From: CAWIVH01 sp963839475
Lineage (GTDB): Bacteria > Acidobacteriota > UBA6911
DNA: 64,000 bases
Assembly (NCBI GenBank): GCA_963839475.1
Contig: CAWIVH010000020.1
Location: forward strand, 62,001 to 126,000
Reading direction: 5' to 3'
Shown: one piece after another, positions 26,268-35,554 of the stretch
Layout of the letters: the number at the start of each line of letters is the position of its first letter
Numbering within the stretch: position 1 is the stretch's first letter
The notes under the pieces: generated by a model
Seen by the model: the letters and a program-made list of their open reading frames with translations, nothing else
Told to the model about the DNA's origin: nothing
Databases searched by the model: none
Program-made: the position numbers and the translations under genes

Positions 26268-29153
26268 ATGATGAATAGCAAGCTCGGAAAATGGGTAGGG
26301 TTTTTCCTGGTGGTGCTGCTGGTGAATACCGCTTACATATGGGCATTCGCCTTTCCCACGATTTTTTACATGACAAACGTGATGTTCCACCTCGGACTGG
26401 GTCTCTCCATTGTGATCGCGACCCTGATCCTGTTCAAACGATACGAGGTTCTGCGGCGCGGGGCCGGGTTTGCCGTTGCCTGCCTTTTGGTATCGACACT
26501 GTTGGCCCTTTACCTCGTCTGGGCGGGCAACCACCTGCCGAATCGATGGATCCTGTTGGCGCACATCGGCACCGCGTTCCTGGGACTGGCGGCGCTGATA
26601 CCCTTCACCTTGAAACAGGCAGCCAGCTATGGCGGCGGGTGGCGGACATTCAAAAACGCCTATCTTTTTTCCTTGCTCTTTCTGGTGGCATTTCCCGCAG
26701 CTACCACAGCCTACCGGAAAATGAATCCGGATCCGAATGACCGGGTGGTGAACCCTCTCACTCCACCGCTCTCCATGGAGGAAGAAGGGGGGGGGCCGAA
26801 ATCTCCCTTCTATCCGGCCTCGGCAAACACCAATGTAAACGGGATCATACCTGCCAACTTTTTCATGGATTCGAAACGCTGCGGCGAATGCCACAAAGAT
26901 ATTTACGAGCAGTTTGACAGCTCAGCCCATCACTTCGCCTCCTTGAACAATCAGTTCTATCGCAGCACTCTCGAGCACATGCAGGATACGGTAGGAACCC
27001 AGCCCAGCAAGTGGTGTGCCGGGTGCCACGACCATGCCGTGTTCTTCAACGGCCGGTTCGACAAACCGATCCGGGAGCAGATCGACACGCCTGAGGCTCA
27101 AAACGGGCTTGCCTGCACATCCTGCCACTCGATCACCCACGTGGGCAGCTCCATGGGCAACAACGATTTCATCATCGAATATCCCCCGCTGCATGAAATA
27201 GCGAGCAGCAAGAACAAATACATCAAGGCCTTCGACAATTTCCTCACCAACCTCAATCCCGAACCGCACCGCCGGACCTTCATGAAACCCTTTATGAAGA
27301 GCCCGAACTCTGCCGAATACTGTGCCTCCTGCCACAAAGTTCACCTCGATAAGCCGGTCAACGATTGGCGCTGGCTGCGTGGCGCCAACGATTACGACAA
27401 CTGGCAGGCGAGCGGCGTGTCGGGCCAGGGAGCCAGGTCTTTCTACTATCCGGCCACCACGTCCACCTGCGCTGATTGCCATATGCCCCTGGTTGACTCG
27501 AAGGACCCGGGAAATCGCAATGGCAAAATCCATTCGCACCGTTTCCCGGCTGCCAATACGGCCATCCCGACCGTGAACCGCGACAAGACTCAGCTCGATG
27601 TCGTTCAGCAGTTCCTGAAATCCGGTTTTATCTCCGTGGACATCTTTGCCGTGTCTCCGGTCGATGAAAAAGAGAGTTCGACCAAAATGATCCGGCGCGC
27701 GGGCGAGGGCCCTCAACTTTCCTCGACCATGGCAGTGGGAGAGGAAGGGGACGCATCCGGACCAACGTTCATCCGCGAGGTGGGCAAAATCGCCGCCCCG
27801 ATCGACCGGGCTGGCACCAAACTTGTTCCCGGCACAACCGCCAGAGTGGACGTCGTCGTCCGGACGAGGAAGATCGGCCACTTCTTCCCGGGTGGAACCG
27901 TGGACGGATTCGATGTCTGGGTTGAGCTCCTGGGACAGGATGCCGATGGAAAGACGTTCTTCTGGAGCGGCCAAGTCACCGAGGACGGCAAGGGACCGGT
28001 GGAAGCCGGAGCCCATTTCTACAAATCCTTCATGCTTGATGGCGACGGCAACCCGATCAACAAGCGAAATGCCTGGCAGGCCCGCAGCGTGATGTATGCC
28101 CGCATGATCCCGCCGGGTGCTGCGGATGTGATCCACTACCGGATCAAGATCCCCAAAGAAGCGAAGGGCCCGCTTACCCTGACCGCCAAACTGAATCACC
28201 GCAAGTTCCCCTACTACTACACGCAGTTTGCCTACGCCGGCAAGCCGAAACCGGGGCAGGATCCTTCGTTGATTGCCGCCGGCCACGACAGCCGCGAGTA
28301 CTCCTTCGATCCGGCCAACATTCCGGCCAACGTTTCGGGAAAGATCAAGAACGAGATCCCCGTACTGCCCATTACCACTCTGGCCCAGGCACAGACCAAG
28401 GTTCCGTTGGGAGATTCGACCGACTGGAATCCCGTGGTCCGGAAGGAAGATCGTGAGCGCTGGAACGACTGGGGCATCGGCATGCTGCTCCAGGGCGATT
28501 TGAAGGGCGCGGAATACGCCTTCAAGAAAGTGACTGAAGCCGAACCTGGATACGCCGACGGCTGGCTCAACGTCGCCCGTGCCCTGATCCAGGAAGGGGA
28601 AACTGACGCGGCCAAACCCTATCTCCAGAAGGCCCTGGAAGTGAATCCCAATTTGGGCCGGATCTATTTCTTCCGGGCCATGGCCGAAAAGGCGGATGGG
28701 GACTACGATGCTGCCATCGCCTCCTTGAGAATAGTCGAAAGCAAATATCCGCGTGACCGGGTCAATTTGAACCAGCTTGCCCGCATGCTGTTCCTCAAAC
28801 GCGAGTATGCCGAAGCCATCAAGACGCTTGAAAAAGTGGCCCTGGTGGACCCTGAGGACTTGCAGATGCACTACACAGCCATGCTGTGCTACCGAGGCCT
28901 CGGCGATTCCGAGAAGGCCGCCCGCGAGCAGAAACTGTTCCAGCGCTTCAAAGCGGAAGAGTCTTCACAAGCCATCACGGCCAAACGGCGGCTGGTGAGC
29001 CCGGAGGACAATAACGAACGCCAGCCGATCCACGACCACGACAGTGTCGGGTTGACGGTTCCTGTTGAAAAAGCAGCCCCGGCGAAAGGGATCGCCCACA
29101 ACGAAGGCAAGACCGCGGCTAAATCAATCTCAGTATCCGGAGGATCCAAGTGA
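26268..29153 (+). CDS. Membrane-anchored pentaheme cytochrome c with TPR tail
   Basis: A 961-residue protein. Residues 1-155 hold about five membrane helices, with His in two of them (VMFHLGLGLS, LLAHIGTAF) that could bind heme b. Five c-heme sites follow: CGECH 205-209, CAGCH 250-254, CTSCH 283-287, CASCH 352-356 and CADCH 401-405, within a layout like cytochrome c554-type multiheme proteins. About 410-690 is a beta-rich domain (GHFFPGGTVDGFDVWVEL), and 715-880 carries TPRs (PGYADGWLNVARALIQEGE, NLGRIYFFRAMAEK). It could pass electrons from the membrane to periplasmic partners. It starts 13 bases after the preceding stop behind AGGGTG and overlaps the next gene by four bases, so it belongs to the UnbV operon. 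Function is inferred; no reductase active site is identified. Confidence 0.9.
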   Translation: MMNSKLGKWVGFFLVVLLVNTAYIWAFAFPTIFYMTNVMFHLGLGLSIVIATLILFKRYEVLRRGAGFAVACLLVSTLLALYLVWAGNHLPNRWILLAHIGTAFLGLAALIPFTLKQAASYGGGWRTFKNAYLFSLLFLVAFPAATTAYRKMNPDPNDRVVNPLTPPLSMEEEGGGPKSPFYPASANTNVNGIIPANFFMDSKRCGECHKDIYEQFDSSAHHFASLNNQFYRSTLEHMQDTVGTQPSKWCAGCHDHAVFFNGRFDKPIREQIDTPEAQNGLACTSCHSITHVGSSMGNNDFIIEYPPLHEIASSKNKYIKAFDNFLTNLNPEPHRRTFMKPFMKSPNSAEYCASCHKVHLDKPVNDWRWLRGANDYDNWQASGVSGQGARSFYYPATTSTCADCHMPLVDSKDPGNRNGKIHSHRFPAANTAIPTVNRDKTQLDVVQQFLKSGFISVDIFAVSPVDEKESSTKMIRRAGEGPQLSSTMAVGEEGDASGPTFIREVGKIAAPIDRAGTKLVPGTTARVDVVVRTRKIGHFFPGGTVDGFDVWVELLGQDADGKTFFWSGQVTEDGKGPVEAGAHFYKSFMLDGDGNPINKRNAWQARSVMYARMIPPGAADVIHYRIKIPKEAKGPLTLTAKLNHRKFPYYYTQFAYAGKPKPGQDPSLIAAGHDSREYSFDPANIPANVSGKIKNEIPVLPITTLAQAQTKVPLGDSTDWNPVVRKEDRERWNDWGIGMLLQGDLKGAEYAFKKVTEAEPGYADGWLNVARALIQEGETDAAKPYLQKALEVNPNLGRIYFFRAMAEKADGDYDAAIASLRIVESKYPRDRVNLNQLARMLFLKREYAEAIKTLEKVALVDPEDLQMHYTAMLCYRGLGDSEKAAREQKLFQRFKAEESSQAITAKRRLVSPEDNNERQPIHDHDSVGLTVPVEKAAPAKGIAHNEGKTAAKSISVSGGSK

Positions 29154-30817
29154 AACTGTGGACAGCGTGTGCCTTGATACTTGCGGCGGTTGGCGCAACC
29201 GCCGCACCGACGGTTCAAGTTCGATTTACCGACGTGACAGCAACTTCGGGACTGAAATTCAACCACAACAGCGGGCGGGCAGGCAAAAAATACCTGCCTG
29301 AAACGCTGGGAGCAGGATGCGCCCTGTTTGATGCCGACGGCGACGGATGGCTCGATGCGGTGCTGATCAACAGCAAGGATTGGACCCCGGGACCCCGCAA
29401 ATCCTTGTCCGCCTTGTACCGGAACAACAAAAACGGAACCTTCACCAACATCACCGCCGGCAGCGGCCTGGATGTGGAAATGTACGGGATGGGGGTTGCG
29501 GTCGGCGACTACGACAACGACGGCCGTGATGACCTTTTCATCACCGCTCTCGAAGGGGATCATCTGTTCCACAATGAGGGCGGCGGCAAATTCCGGGATG
29601 TCACCAAATCATCAGGAATTCAGAATGCCAACTTTGCCACCAGCGCCGCCTGGCTGGATTACGACAAGGACGGAAAACTCGACCTCGTTGTCGCCAATTA
29701 CGTACAGTGGACCGTAAAAGGCGATCTCTGGTGCTCGCTCGACGGCGCCACCAAGTCCTACTGCACCCCGGAGTCTTACAAGGGGACGACATCCAAGCTT
29801 TATCGCGGCCTTGGCGACGGTCGATTTGAGGATGCCACCCAAAAAACCGGGCTCGGCGATCCGACGAGCAAATCTCTGGGCATCACCGTGTTTGATTACG
29901 ATATGGACGGTTGGCCGGATATCTTCATCGCCAACGATACCCAGCCGAACAAGCTTTACCACAACAATAAAAACGGAACGTTCTCCGAGGTTGGAATGTC
30001 GGCCGGTGTCGCCTTCGGCGAAGACGGAGTTGCGCGCGGAGCCATGGGCTGTGACACCGCCGATTTCGACCGGTCGGGCAGGCCGCATTTACTGGTCGGG
30101 AATTTCTCCAACCAGATGATCGGCCTCTATCACAATGAGGGCACGGGCTTGTTCGTGGATGAGGCTCCCAGCTCTGCCATCGGTCGCGCCAGCTTGCTCA
30201 CGCTTTCGTTCGGGGTCTTCTTTTTCGATTTCGACCTCGACGGGTATCCCGACATATTCACCGCCAACGGCCACATCGAAGAAGAGATCGGGAAGGTGCA
30301 GCCAAAAATTCAATACAAACAGCCGCCACTCCTGTTCCACAACCTGGGAAAGAAGCGCTTTGAAAATGTCACCCAGGGGATGGGTCCCGAGTTCAATCGT
30401 GCTGTCGTGGCCCGCGGCGCGGCCTACGGTGATATCGACAAGGACGGGGACCTGGACATTCTGCTAACCACCAATCATGGTCCGGCTTACCTGTTCCGGA
30501 ATGAAGGGGGCAACCAGAACAACTGGATCTGTGTTCGCACGGTCGGTTCCAAGTCGAACCGTAGCGGCATCGGCGCAACCGTCCGGGTGGAAAGCGCCTC
30601 CGGAAAACAGTGGAGCTGCGTCAGGAGCGGTTCGAGCTACTGTTCCGCGAGCGACCTGGCACTGACCTTCGGTCTGGGCAAGGATCCGACCATCGCGTCC
30701 CTGGAAGTCGAATGGCCGAGTGGCTCAAAACAGAAGTTTACCAACGTCGCGGTCAACCAGTTTCTCAAGATCGATGAGAGCAAAGGGATCATCAGCCAGA
30801 CCGGCCCTGGGAAATAA
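29150..30817 (+). CDS. CRTAC1-type FG-GAP/UnbV protein
   Basis: A 555-residue exported protein, starting with GTG in a GTGA overlap with the cytochrome gene. A signal peptide (LWTACALILAAVGATAAP) leads into FG-GAP repeats (DADGDGWLDAV, DYDNDGRDDLF, DYDKDGKLDLV, DYDMDGWPDIF, DFDLDGYPDIF, DIDKDGDLDIL) and the ASPIC/UnbV end (KSNRSGIGATVRV, SGSSYCSASDLALTFGLG, VEWPSGSKQ). Two cysteines in the block DLWCSLDGATKSYCTPESY recur in the lipoprotein paralogue at 32457-34187, so these two genes form a subgroup separate from the leftward operon's members. A strong terminator follows. Confidence 0.9.
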   Translation: MKLWTACALILAAVGATAAPTVQVRFTDVTATSGLKFNHNSGRAGKKYLPETLGAGCALFDADGDGWLDAVLINSKDWTPGPRKSLSALYRNNKNGTFTNITAGSGLDVEMYGMGVAVGDYDNDGRDDLFITALEGDHLFHNEGGGKFRDVTKSSGIQNANFATSAAWLDYDKDGKLDLVVANYVQWTVKGDLWCSLDGATKSYCTPESYKGTTSKLYRGLGDGRFEDATQKTGLGDPTSKSLGITVFDYDMDGWPDIFIANDTQPNKLYHNNKNGTFSEVGMSAGVAFGEDGVARGAMGCDTADFDRSGRPHLLVGNFSNQMIGLYHNEGTGLFVDEAPSSAIGRASLLTLSFGVFFFDFDLDGYPDIFTANGHIEEEIGKVQPKIQYKQPPLLFHNLGKKRFENVTQGMGPEFNRAVVARGAAYGDIDKDGDLDILLTTNHGPAYLFRNEGGNQNNWICVRTVGSKSNRSGIGATVRVESASGKQWSCVRSGSSYCSASDLALTFGLGKDPTIASLEVEWPSGSKQKFTNVAVNQFLKIDESKGIISQTGPGK

Positions 30818-30870
30818 CCCTCGATTTTAAGTCGGTTGGGCAACATCGAAATAGCCCGTGGTAGTTTTAC

Positions 30871-30915
30871 AAGCCCCGGATTTTCTGGAAAACAGGAAAA
30901 TCCGGGGCTTTTTTT
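30871..30915 (+). terminator. Rho-independent terminator
   Basis: AGCCCCGGATTTTC and GAAAATCCGGGGCT form a 14-base-pair stem around a ten-base loop, followed directly by seven T. This ends the rightward UnbV/cytochrome operon; the A-run on the other side gives it little strength for the leftward operon. Confidence 0.9.
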
Positions 30916-30973
30916 GCCGTGGAATCAGTCTTCGCTCTCCTGATCCCGTGAAACCGGAGCGCTTCTGACCTTG

Positions 30974-31558
30974 TCATTGCTGCTTGTGCTTCAGAGGGGT
31001 GGTGTACAGGTAAAGCGTGTGATTGGCGTTATCCTCATTGGAAATCATCCGGATGGTTTCATCCGCGTCAATCCCTTCCAGCCCGTAATCATGAAAAACC
31101 AGCCTGGCGCCGGGATGAAGCCTCTCAAATTGCGGCAGAAGTTTCTGGTTGATATCGGGCAGGAGATATAGAGAGAGGATATCGGCTCCGCTGAAATCGA
31201 GTTGGAACAGGTCCTCCTGGGCAATGGCGACGAGGCGTGCAACGCCATTGCGTTGGGCGTTGGTGCGGGCGGCGCTCACGCGTTCCGGATCGATGTCGAA
31301 CCCGAAGCCGCGGCAACCGTATTTTCTTGCTGCCATAACCACCATTCGGCCGTCTCCACAACCTAGGTCAAAGACGACATCGGTCTTTTTCACCTGCGCA
31401 AGCCTCAGCATCTTGAGAACCACATCGTAGGGGGTGCCCACATAAACCACATCCGGAGTGCGCTCGGGTTCCTGCCCCGGGAATCCGGCCGGCGAGTGGA
31501 GCGCCGGCGGGGTCATGAACAAGGCGATGGATAAACATAGCGCGGCCAGATACGTCAT
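30974..31558 (-). CDS. Exported SAM-dependent methyltransferase-like protein
   Basis: A 194-residue protein with a class I methyltransferase core: VVFDLGCGDGRMVVMAA (SAM-binding motif I), GFDIDPERVSAAR (acidic loop) and DILSLYLLPDINQKLLP. The N-terminus is a signal peptide (YLAALCLSIALFM...ALHSPA), so the domain would be outside the cytoplasm, where SAM is not expected. Similar signal-bearing proteins exist in Acidobacteria and Planctomycetes, in my recollection, without known function. GGAG lies seven bases before the ATG. It is the last gene of the kinase-regulator operon, 12 bases after the LRR gene. Confidence 0.85.
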   Translation of the reverse strand: MTYLAALCLSIALFMTPPALHSPAGFPGQEPERTPDVVYVGTPYDVVLKMLRLAQVKKTDVVFDLGCGDGRMVVMAARKYGCRGFGFDIDPERVSAARTNAQRNGVARLVAIAQEDLFQLDFSGADILSLYLLPDINQKLLPQFERLHPGARLVFHDYGLEGIDADETIRMISNEDNANHTLYLYTTPLKHKQQ

Positions 31559-31570
31559 AACTTCTCCAAG

Positions 31571-32449
31571 CTACTGCGTGAAAATGGCCAACATCGGCAG
31601 TCGGTCTTTTATGCTCTCCATCGCCGTGTCTTCGAAGCTGCATCCGTGTGCGTGCACAATTCGCAGGTTGGGCATGGAAACGAATAATTCGAGGTCCCGG
31701 TCCGAAACCGGGCAATGGGAAATGTTCAGTACATTCAATTTCGGCATCTGCTTCAGAAGCGCGAGGCCCGTGCCGGTTACTCCGGTCCTTTCCAGGGCTA
31801 GCACCTCTAGTCCCCTAAATCGCGCTACAAGGGAAAGGTTTTTCTCGACAATCCGGTTGCCGCTCAGGTTCAAAACGCTCAGGGGGCCTGCCGGTGAAAG
31901 GTAGCGCAAAAAATCCCCGTTCAGGTTGGTTCGCTGCAAGGAAAGCGACTCCAGGCTGGTAAGATCGGCGAGAAACGACAGGGCTTCATCGGTGAGGCTG
32001 AGATCGTGAAGGTAAAGGCGCTTCAATGACCGGCAGCCTTTCAGATGGGCCAATCCAGCCGGTGTGACTTTTCCCCCGCTGACCTCCAGCCATTCCATTC
32101 TTTCAAACGAAGGGAGGATCCGGAGAACCTCGTCGCTCATCTCGCCGTGATTCGCCTCGATGCTGTAGGCTCTGCCCGCGGCGTCCCGTTCTACTGCCAC
32201 GCCGAGGGTTGAAAGACGCTCGACGGTTTTTGATTCGGCCTCGACCGGATCGGGAAGGGATGATGTCCGGGCCTGGTTACGTCCGGTGTTTCCCTGCGTT
32301 CCCGATTGCGCCGCCAGCCAGGGTGCGGATATTAAGACCAGCACCATCAGGAAAGCAAACGGCGTTGGCGGTCTTGCCCCCGGCGGGCCGGGAAAGGAAC
32401 GGTGGTCAGCTTTTCTTTGTGGTCTCTGAGCTCTTTGCGGTTCCATCAT
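31571..32449 (-). CDS. Exported leucine-rich-repeat protein
   Basis: About 292 residues with a hydrophobic export segment (FAFLMVLVLISAPWLAAQ) and roughly eight ribonuclease-inhibitor-like leucine-rich repeats of 23-24 residues (LKGCRSLKRLYLHDLSLTD, LTSLESLSLQRTNLNGD, FRGLEVLALERTGVTGTG, MPKLNVLNISHCPVSD). These form a curved protein-binding surface. The first 20 residues (MMEPQRAQRPQRKADH) are encoded by a dispersed intergenic repeat, so the true start may be later, perhaps at the Met within the hydrophobic segment, although no ribosome site is visible there. It starts eight bases after the UnbV lipoprotein gene. Confidence 0.8.
   Translation of the reverse strand: MMEPQRAQRPQRKADHRSFPGPPGARPPTPFAFLMVLVLISAPWLAAQSGTQGNTGRNQARTSSLPDPVEAESKTVERLSTLGVAVERDAAGRAYSIEANHGEMSDEVLRILPSFERMEWLEVSGGKVTPAGLAHLKGCRSLKRLYLHDLSLTDEALSFLADLTSLESLSLQRTNLNGDFLRYLSPAGPLSVLNLSGNRIVEKNLSLVARFRGLEVLALERTGVTGTGLALLKQMPKLNVLNISHCPVSDRDLELFVSMPNLRIVHAHGCSFEDTAMESIKDRLPMLAIFTQ
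32411..32443 (-). repeat. Dispersed GAACCGCAAAG repeat inside a gene start
   Basis: Read on the minus strand it is GAACCGCAAAGAGCTCAGAG followed by ACCACAAAGAAAAG, a variant of the element seen between convergent genes at 13785-13848 and 57171-57198. Here it supplies codons for the extreme N-terminus of the LRR protein. Confidence 0.5.
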
Positions 32450-32456
32450 GCCGACA

Positions 32457-34187
32457 TTATAGACCGGGATTCTCTTCAACGGTGAGCAACTGCCGCAGCG
32501 GCGGATTGATGATCTGCTGGGTCTTGCCGGAGGGCCATGCAATCTCCAGGGTGTCTATTCGTGTAACGTGACCGAGGCCGATGGTGAGCACGGGCTCGCA
32601 GGCCGAAAGGTAGGAGCGGCCGGAATTCAGACAGCGGGTCCAAGAGTAGCTGCCGGCGACCACCTTCACTTTGGCGCCGTATCCCGTGCGATTGCTTTTT
32701 TTCCCTACAAGCCTGAGCCGTATCCAGGCATCTATCCTGGAGTTGTTACGCATCAGCACGGTATTTCCGCCGTTCTGAGTAAAAACGAGATCGAGGTCGC
32801 CGTCACCGTCGATATCCGCGGCAGCCAGTCCGCGGCCGACCATTTGTTTTTCGAAGATGCTCCCCTTGGCACCGGTCAGGAGCCTGAAATGCCCCTTCCC
32901 CTCATTCCTGAAGAACTGGGGAATCTGTGCATATGATTGCCCGCGACGGAGTTCCGCAATGTTCGGTTCGATGTGACCGTTGGCAAAAACCACATCCAGC
33001 CAGCCGTCGTTGTCCAAGTCGAGCAGAAGGGTCCCGAATTTGAGGAACATCAAGGTTCCCATGCCGATCCCGGCCGGCGCAGCATCGTCGACATAAAAGC
33101 CCCGTTCCGAGCTTTTGTAGAGCGCCGACATTTCCTGTGCAAAATTGCCGATGACGATGTCGCTCCTGCCGTCGCCGTCGACATCGCCGGTATCGATTCC
33201 CATGCCGCCGCGAACCGCGCCCGATTCGCTGAAGGCCATCCCGGTCTCCACTCCAATTTCCTTGAACGTGCCGTCACCGTTGTTAAGGTAGAGCATATTC
33301 CGAACCGTATCGTTCGCCACCGCAATGTCCGGCCAACCGTCGCCGTTGTGATCAAAAACCGCAACCCCCAGGGTTTTGCCTTCGGGGCTATAGATGCCGG
33401 ACGTGCGGGTCATATCGATAAATCGGCCGCCGCCGAGATTGCGGTAGAGCCGGTTCGTTTGCCCGCGATACTTTTCAGGGGTGCAATAAGAACGGCTTGA
33501 GCCGTCTGGCGAGCACGGGATATCGGTCCGGGGCGACCATTCCACATATCTTCCCACGAAAAGATCGAGATACCCGTCACGGTCATAGTCGACAAATGCC
33601 GCGCTCGAACTGAATCCATTTTCCGTAAGCCCGGCTTTCCGGGTCCAATCCTCGAAGGTGCCGTCACCCCGATTCCGGTAGAGACGGTCCCCGTTCACCG
33701 CAGAAACAAACAGATCGATATGGCCGTCGTTATCCATGTCGCCGACCGCGGCTCCCATGCCGTAAAGCGGCTCCCCCAGGCCTGCTGCCGAAGTTACATC
33801 TTGAAAATGGGTTCCGTCCAGGTTGCGGTAGAGGGCGCCGGGGCGCGCTTTGGAACGATCTCCGGTCAAAGGAGCCCCGTTGACCAGGTAAAGGTCCGGG
33901 CGGCCATCGCCGTCATAATCGAAAAAAGCCGCTCCAGAACCCATGGTTTCTGGAAGGTATCGGTTGGCCGAGGCCCCGTTGAAATGACGGAACCGGATCC
34001 CGGCTGCTTCTGTGATATCGGAAAACAGCTCCTGGCCTGCATCCGGACCGGCGGTCTTGCCTGAGATGGCGTTTCCCGCTTTTTCGTGCAGGGCGCCGGG
34101 CGGCCGATCATCCGTCGTGTGGTTAGCCGTCCTGCCGCAGCCGGCACACACAAGCAGCAGCAAAGCAGGCAGATACTCGGATTTCAT
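32457..34187 (-). CDS. FG-GAP/UnbV lipoprotein
   Basis: A 576-residue CRTAC1-type protein with a textbook lipoprotein signal (LPALLLLVCAGC, Cys17 lipidated). FG-GAP repeats carry DYDGDGRPDLY, DMDNDGHIDLF, DYDRDGYLDLF, DHNGDGWPDIA, DVDGDGRSDIV, DLDNDGWLDVV and DIDGDGDLDLV; the ASPIC/UnbV domain ends the protein (KSNRTGYGAKVKV, SGRSYLSACEPVLTIGLG, IAWPSGKTQ). It shares the Cys-containing block IPCSPDGSSRSYCTPEKY with the gene at 29150-30817. Its ATG overlaps the stop of the response-regulator gene by four bases, so a UnbV protein is translated together with a two-component system. Confidence 0.92.
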   Translation of the reverse strand: MKSEYLPALLLLVCAGCGRTANHTTDDRPPGALHEKAGNAISGKTAGPDAGQELFSDITEAAGIRFRHFNGASANRYLPETMGSGAAFFDYDGDGRPDLYLVNGAPLTGDRSKARPGALYRNLDGTHFQDVTSAAGLGEPLYGMGAAVGDMDNDGHIDLFVSAVNGDRLYRNRGDGTFEDWTRKAGLTENGFSSSAAFVDYDRDGYLDLFVGRYVEWSPRTDIPCSPDGSSRSYCTPEKYRGQTNRLYRNLGGGRFIDMTRTSGIYSPEGKTLGVAVFDHNGDGWPDIAVANDTVRNMLYLNNGDGTFKEIGVETGMAFSESGAVRGGMGIDTGDVDGDGRSDIVIGNFAQEMSALYKSSERGFYVDDAAPAGIGMGTLMFLKFGTLLLDLDNDGWLDVVFANGHIEPNIAELRRGQSYAQIPQFFRNEGKGHFRLLTGAKGSIFEKQMVGRGLAAADIDGDGDLDLVFTQNGGNTVLMRNNSRIDAWIRLRLVGKKSNRTGYGAKVKVVAGSYSWTRCLNSGRSYLSACEPVLTIGLGHVTRIDTLEIAWPSGKTQQIINPPLRQLLTVEENPGL

Positions 34188-35554
34188 TCCTCGATCCGCT
34201 TCTCCAATCCATGTTTTTTCAGGAAATAGACCAGATTCCGGGCGTCAATTCCCAACAGCCGGGCGGCCTCCCGGCGAATTCCACCTGACTGGTGCAAGGC
34301 TTGGATCAGCGTGCGCCTCTCCTCGGCTGCCAATACCTTGCGAAGATTGAGTTCTTTTAAGGACTCAGAGTCCGCGGTATCCAGCGACTGAAAAGGGAGG
34401 CTCTGGGGCATGATCTGATCCGAGCGCTCCAGCAGGGACGCTCTTTCCATGACGTTGCGCAATTCTCTGACATTACCGGGCCAGCGATAGGATTGGAGGA
34501 TGTTCAGAGTATCGGGATGAATCGAACGAAGCGGCTTCCGGAATCGTTCGCTGAATTCTTCCAGAAACGCCTGGGCCAGAAGCTGGATATCTTCCACTCG
34601 CTCGCGCAATGGCGGGATCTTTATGGTCATTACATTGATCCGATAATAGAGATCCCTGCGGAAACGCCCCGCCTCGACTTCTGCATCCAGATCCGTATTG
34701 CTGGCGGCAACAATGCGGACATCGACGACCGTCGGGTGGCTATCACCCACCCTCTCAAAGGCACCGTTCTGCAGCACACGAAGGACCTTTGCCTGAGCCG
34801 CTTCCGGCATGGAGCTGATTTCGTCCATGAAAAGGGTTCCGCGGTGTGCCACGCGGAATCGGCCTTCCCGGTCTGAGTCGGCGCCGGTGAACGAGCCGCG
34901 CCGGTGCCCGAAAAACTCGCTTTCAAAAAGGTCGAGCGAAACAGCGGCGCAGTTCACTCGCACGAAGGGCGCCCGGGCTCTTGCGCTCTGGTAATGGAGC
35001 AGTTGGGCCGCTTCCTCCTTACCCGTGCCGGACTCACCCAGGAGCAATACTGCGGTATCCGTCGGCGCGGCCAGCTGAACAAGTTCCTCCACACGACGCC
35101 AGCCAGGACTTATTCCAATCGGCCGTCTCGGCGCCGGGCCTGGATTGCCTCTGGAACGCAAATACTCCAGTTCCCTTCGCATGGTACTTTGGCTGAGCAA
35201 ACGGTCCAGGATCAGTTCAATCACCTCAGGCCGGACAGGTTTGGTCAGGTAGTCGCTGGCCCCGGCCTTCATGCATTCCACCGCAGAGGGGACCGAACCA
35301 TGCCCCGTGAGCACGATCACGGGAAGCCCCGGCTCCGCCTGGGCAACCTCTCGGAGCAGTTTCAGCCCATCCTGACCCGGCATGCGCAGATCCGTAATTA
35401 CAGCATCCAACCCGCCCAGCCGGCCCGGAGTGAGTGCCGACTGAACGCTATCCGCCGTTTCAACTGTAAATCCGGCCCGGGTTAAAACCGTCGCGAGCGA
35501 ATCCCTGACATAGGCTTCGTCATCGACAATTAAGATGTTTCCACGCTTTTTCAT
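34184..35554 (-). CDS. NtrC-family sigma-54-dependent response regulator
   Basis: A 456-residue activator. The receiver domain (1-120) has the acidic pair Asp11-Asp12 and the phospho-acceptor Asp55 in VITDLRMPG. The AAA+ domain (about 145-370) carries Walker A GESGTGKE, the sigma-54 contact loop as GSFTGA (Ser for Ala at the second position of GAFTGA), Walker B GTLFMDEI and WPGNVRELRNVMERA. A Fis-type helix-turn-helix closes the protein (QSGGIRREAARLLGIDARNLVYFLKKHG). It should activate sigma-54 promoters; two good candidates lie in this window, at 22880 and 37410. Its gene overlaps the kinase gene and the UnbV lipoprotein gene by four bases each. Confidence 0.95.
   Translation of the reverse strand: MKKRGNILIVDDEAYVRDSLATVLTRAGFTVETADSVQSALTPGRLGGLDAVITDLRMPGQDGLKLLREVAQAEPGLPVIVLTGHGSVPSAVECMKAGASDYLTKPVRPEVIELILDRLLSQSTMRRELEYLRSRGNPGPAPRRPIGISPGWRRVEELVQLAAPTDTAVLLLGESGTGKEEAAQLLHYQSARARAPFVRVNCAAVSLDLFESEFFGHRRGSFTGADSDREGRFRVAHRGTLFMDEISSMPEAAQAKVLRVLQNGAFERVGDSHPTVVDVRIVAASNTDLDAEVEAGRFRRDLYYRINVMTIKIPPLRERVEDIQLLAQAFLEEFSERFRKPLRSIHPDTLNILQSYRWPGNVRELRNVMERASLLERSDQIMPQSLPFQSLDTADSESLKELNLRKVLAAEERRTLIQALHQSGGIRREAARLLGIDARNLVYFLKKHGLEKRIEE

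Noticed and set aside
26922..28871. A 649-codon open frame antisense to the multiheme cytochrome
   Set aside because: The sense strand has five CxxCH motifs and TPRs; the antisense product has no recognisable feature.
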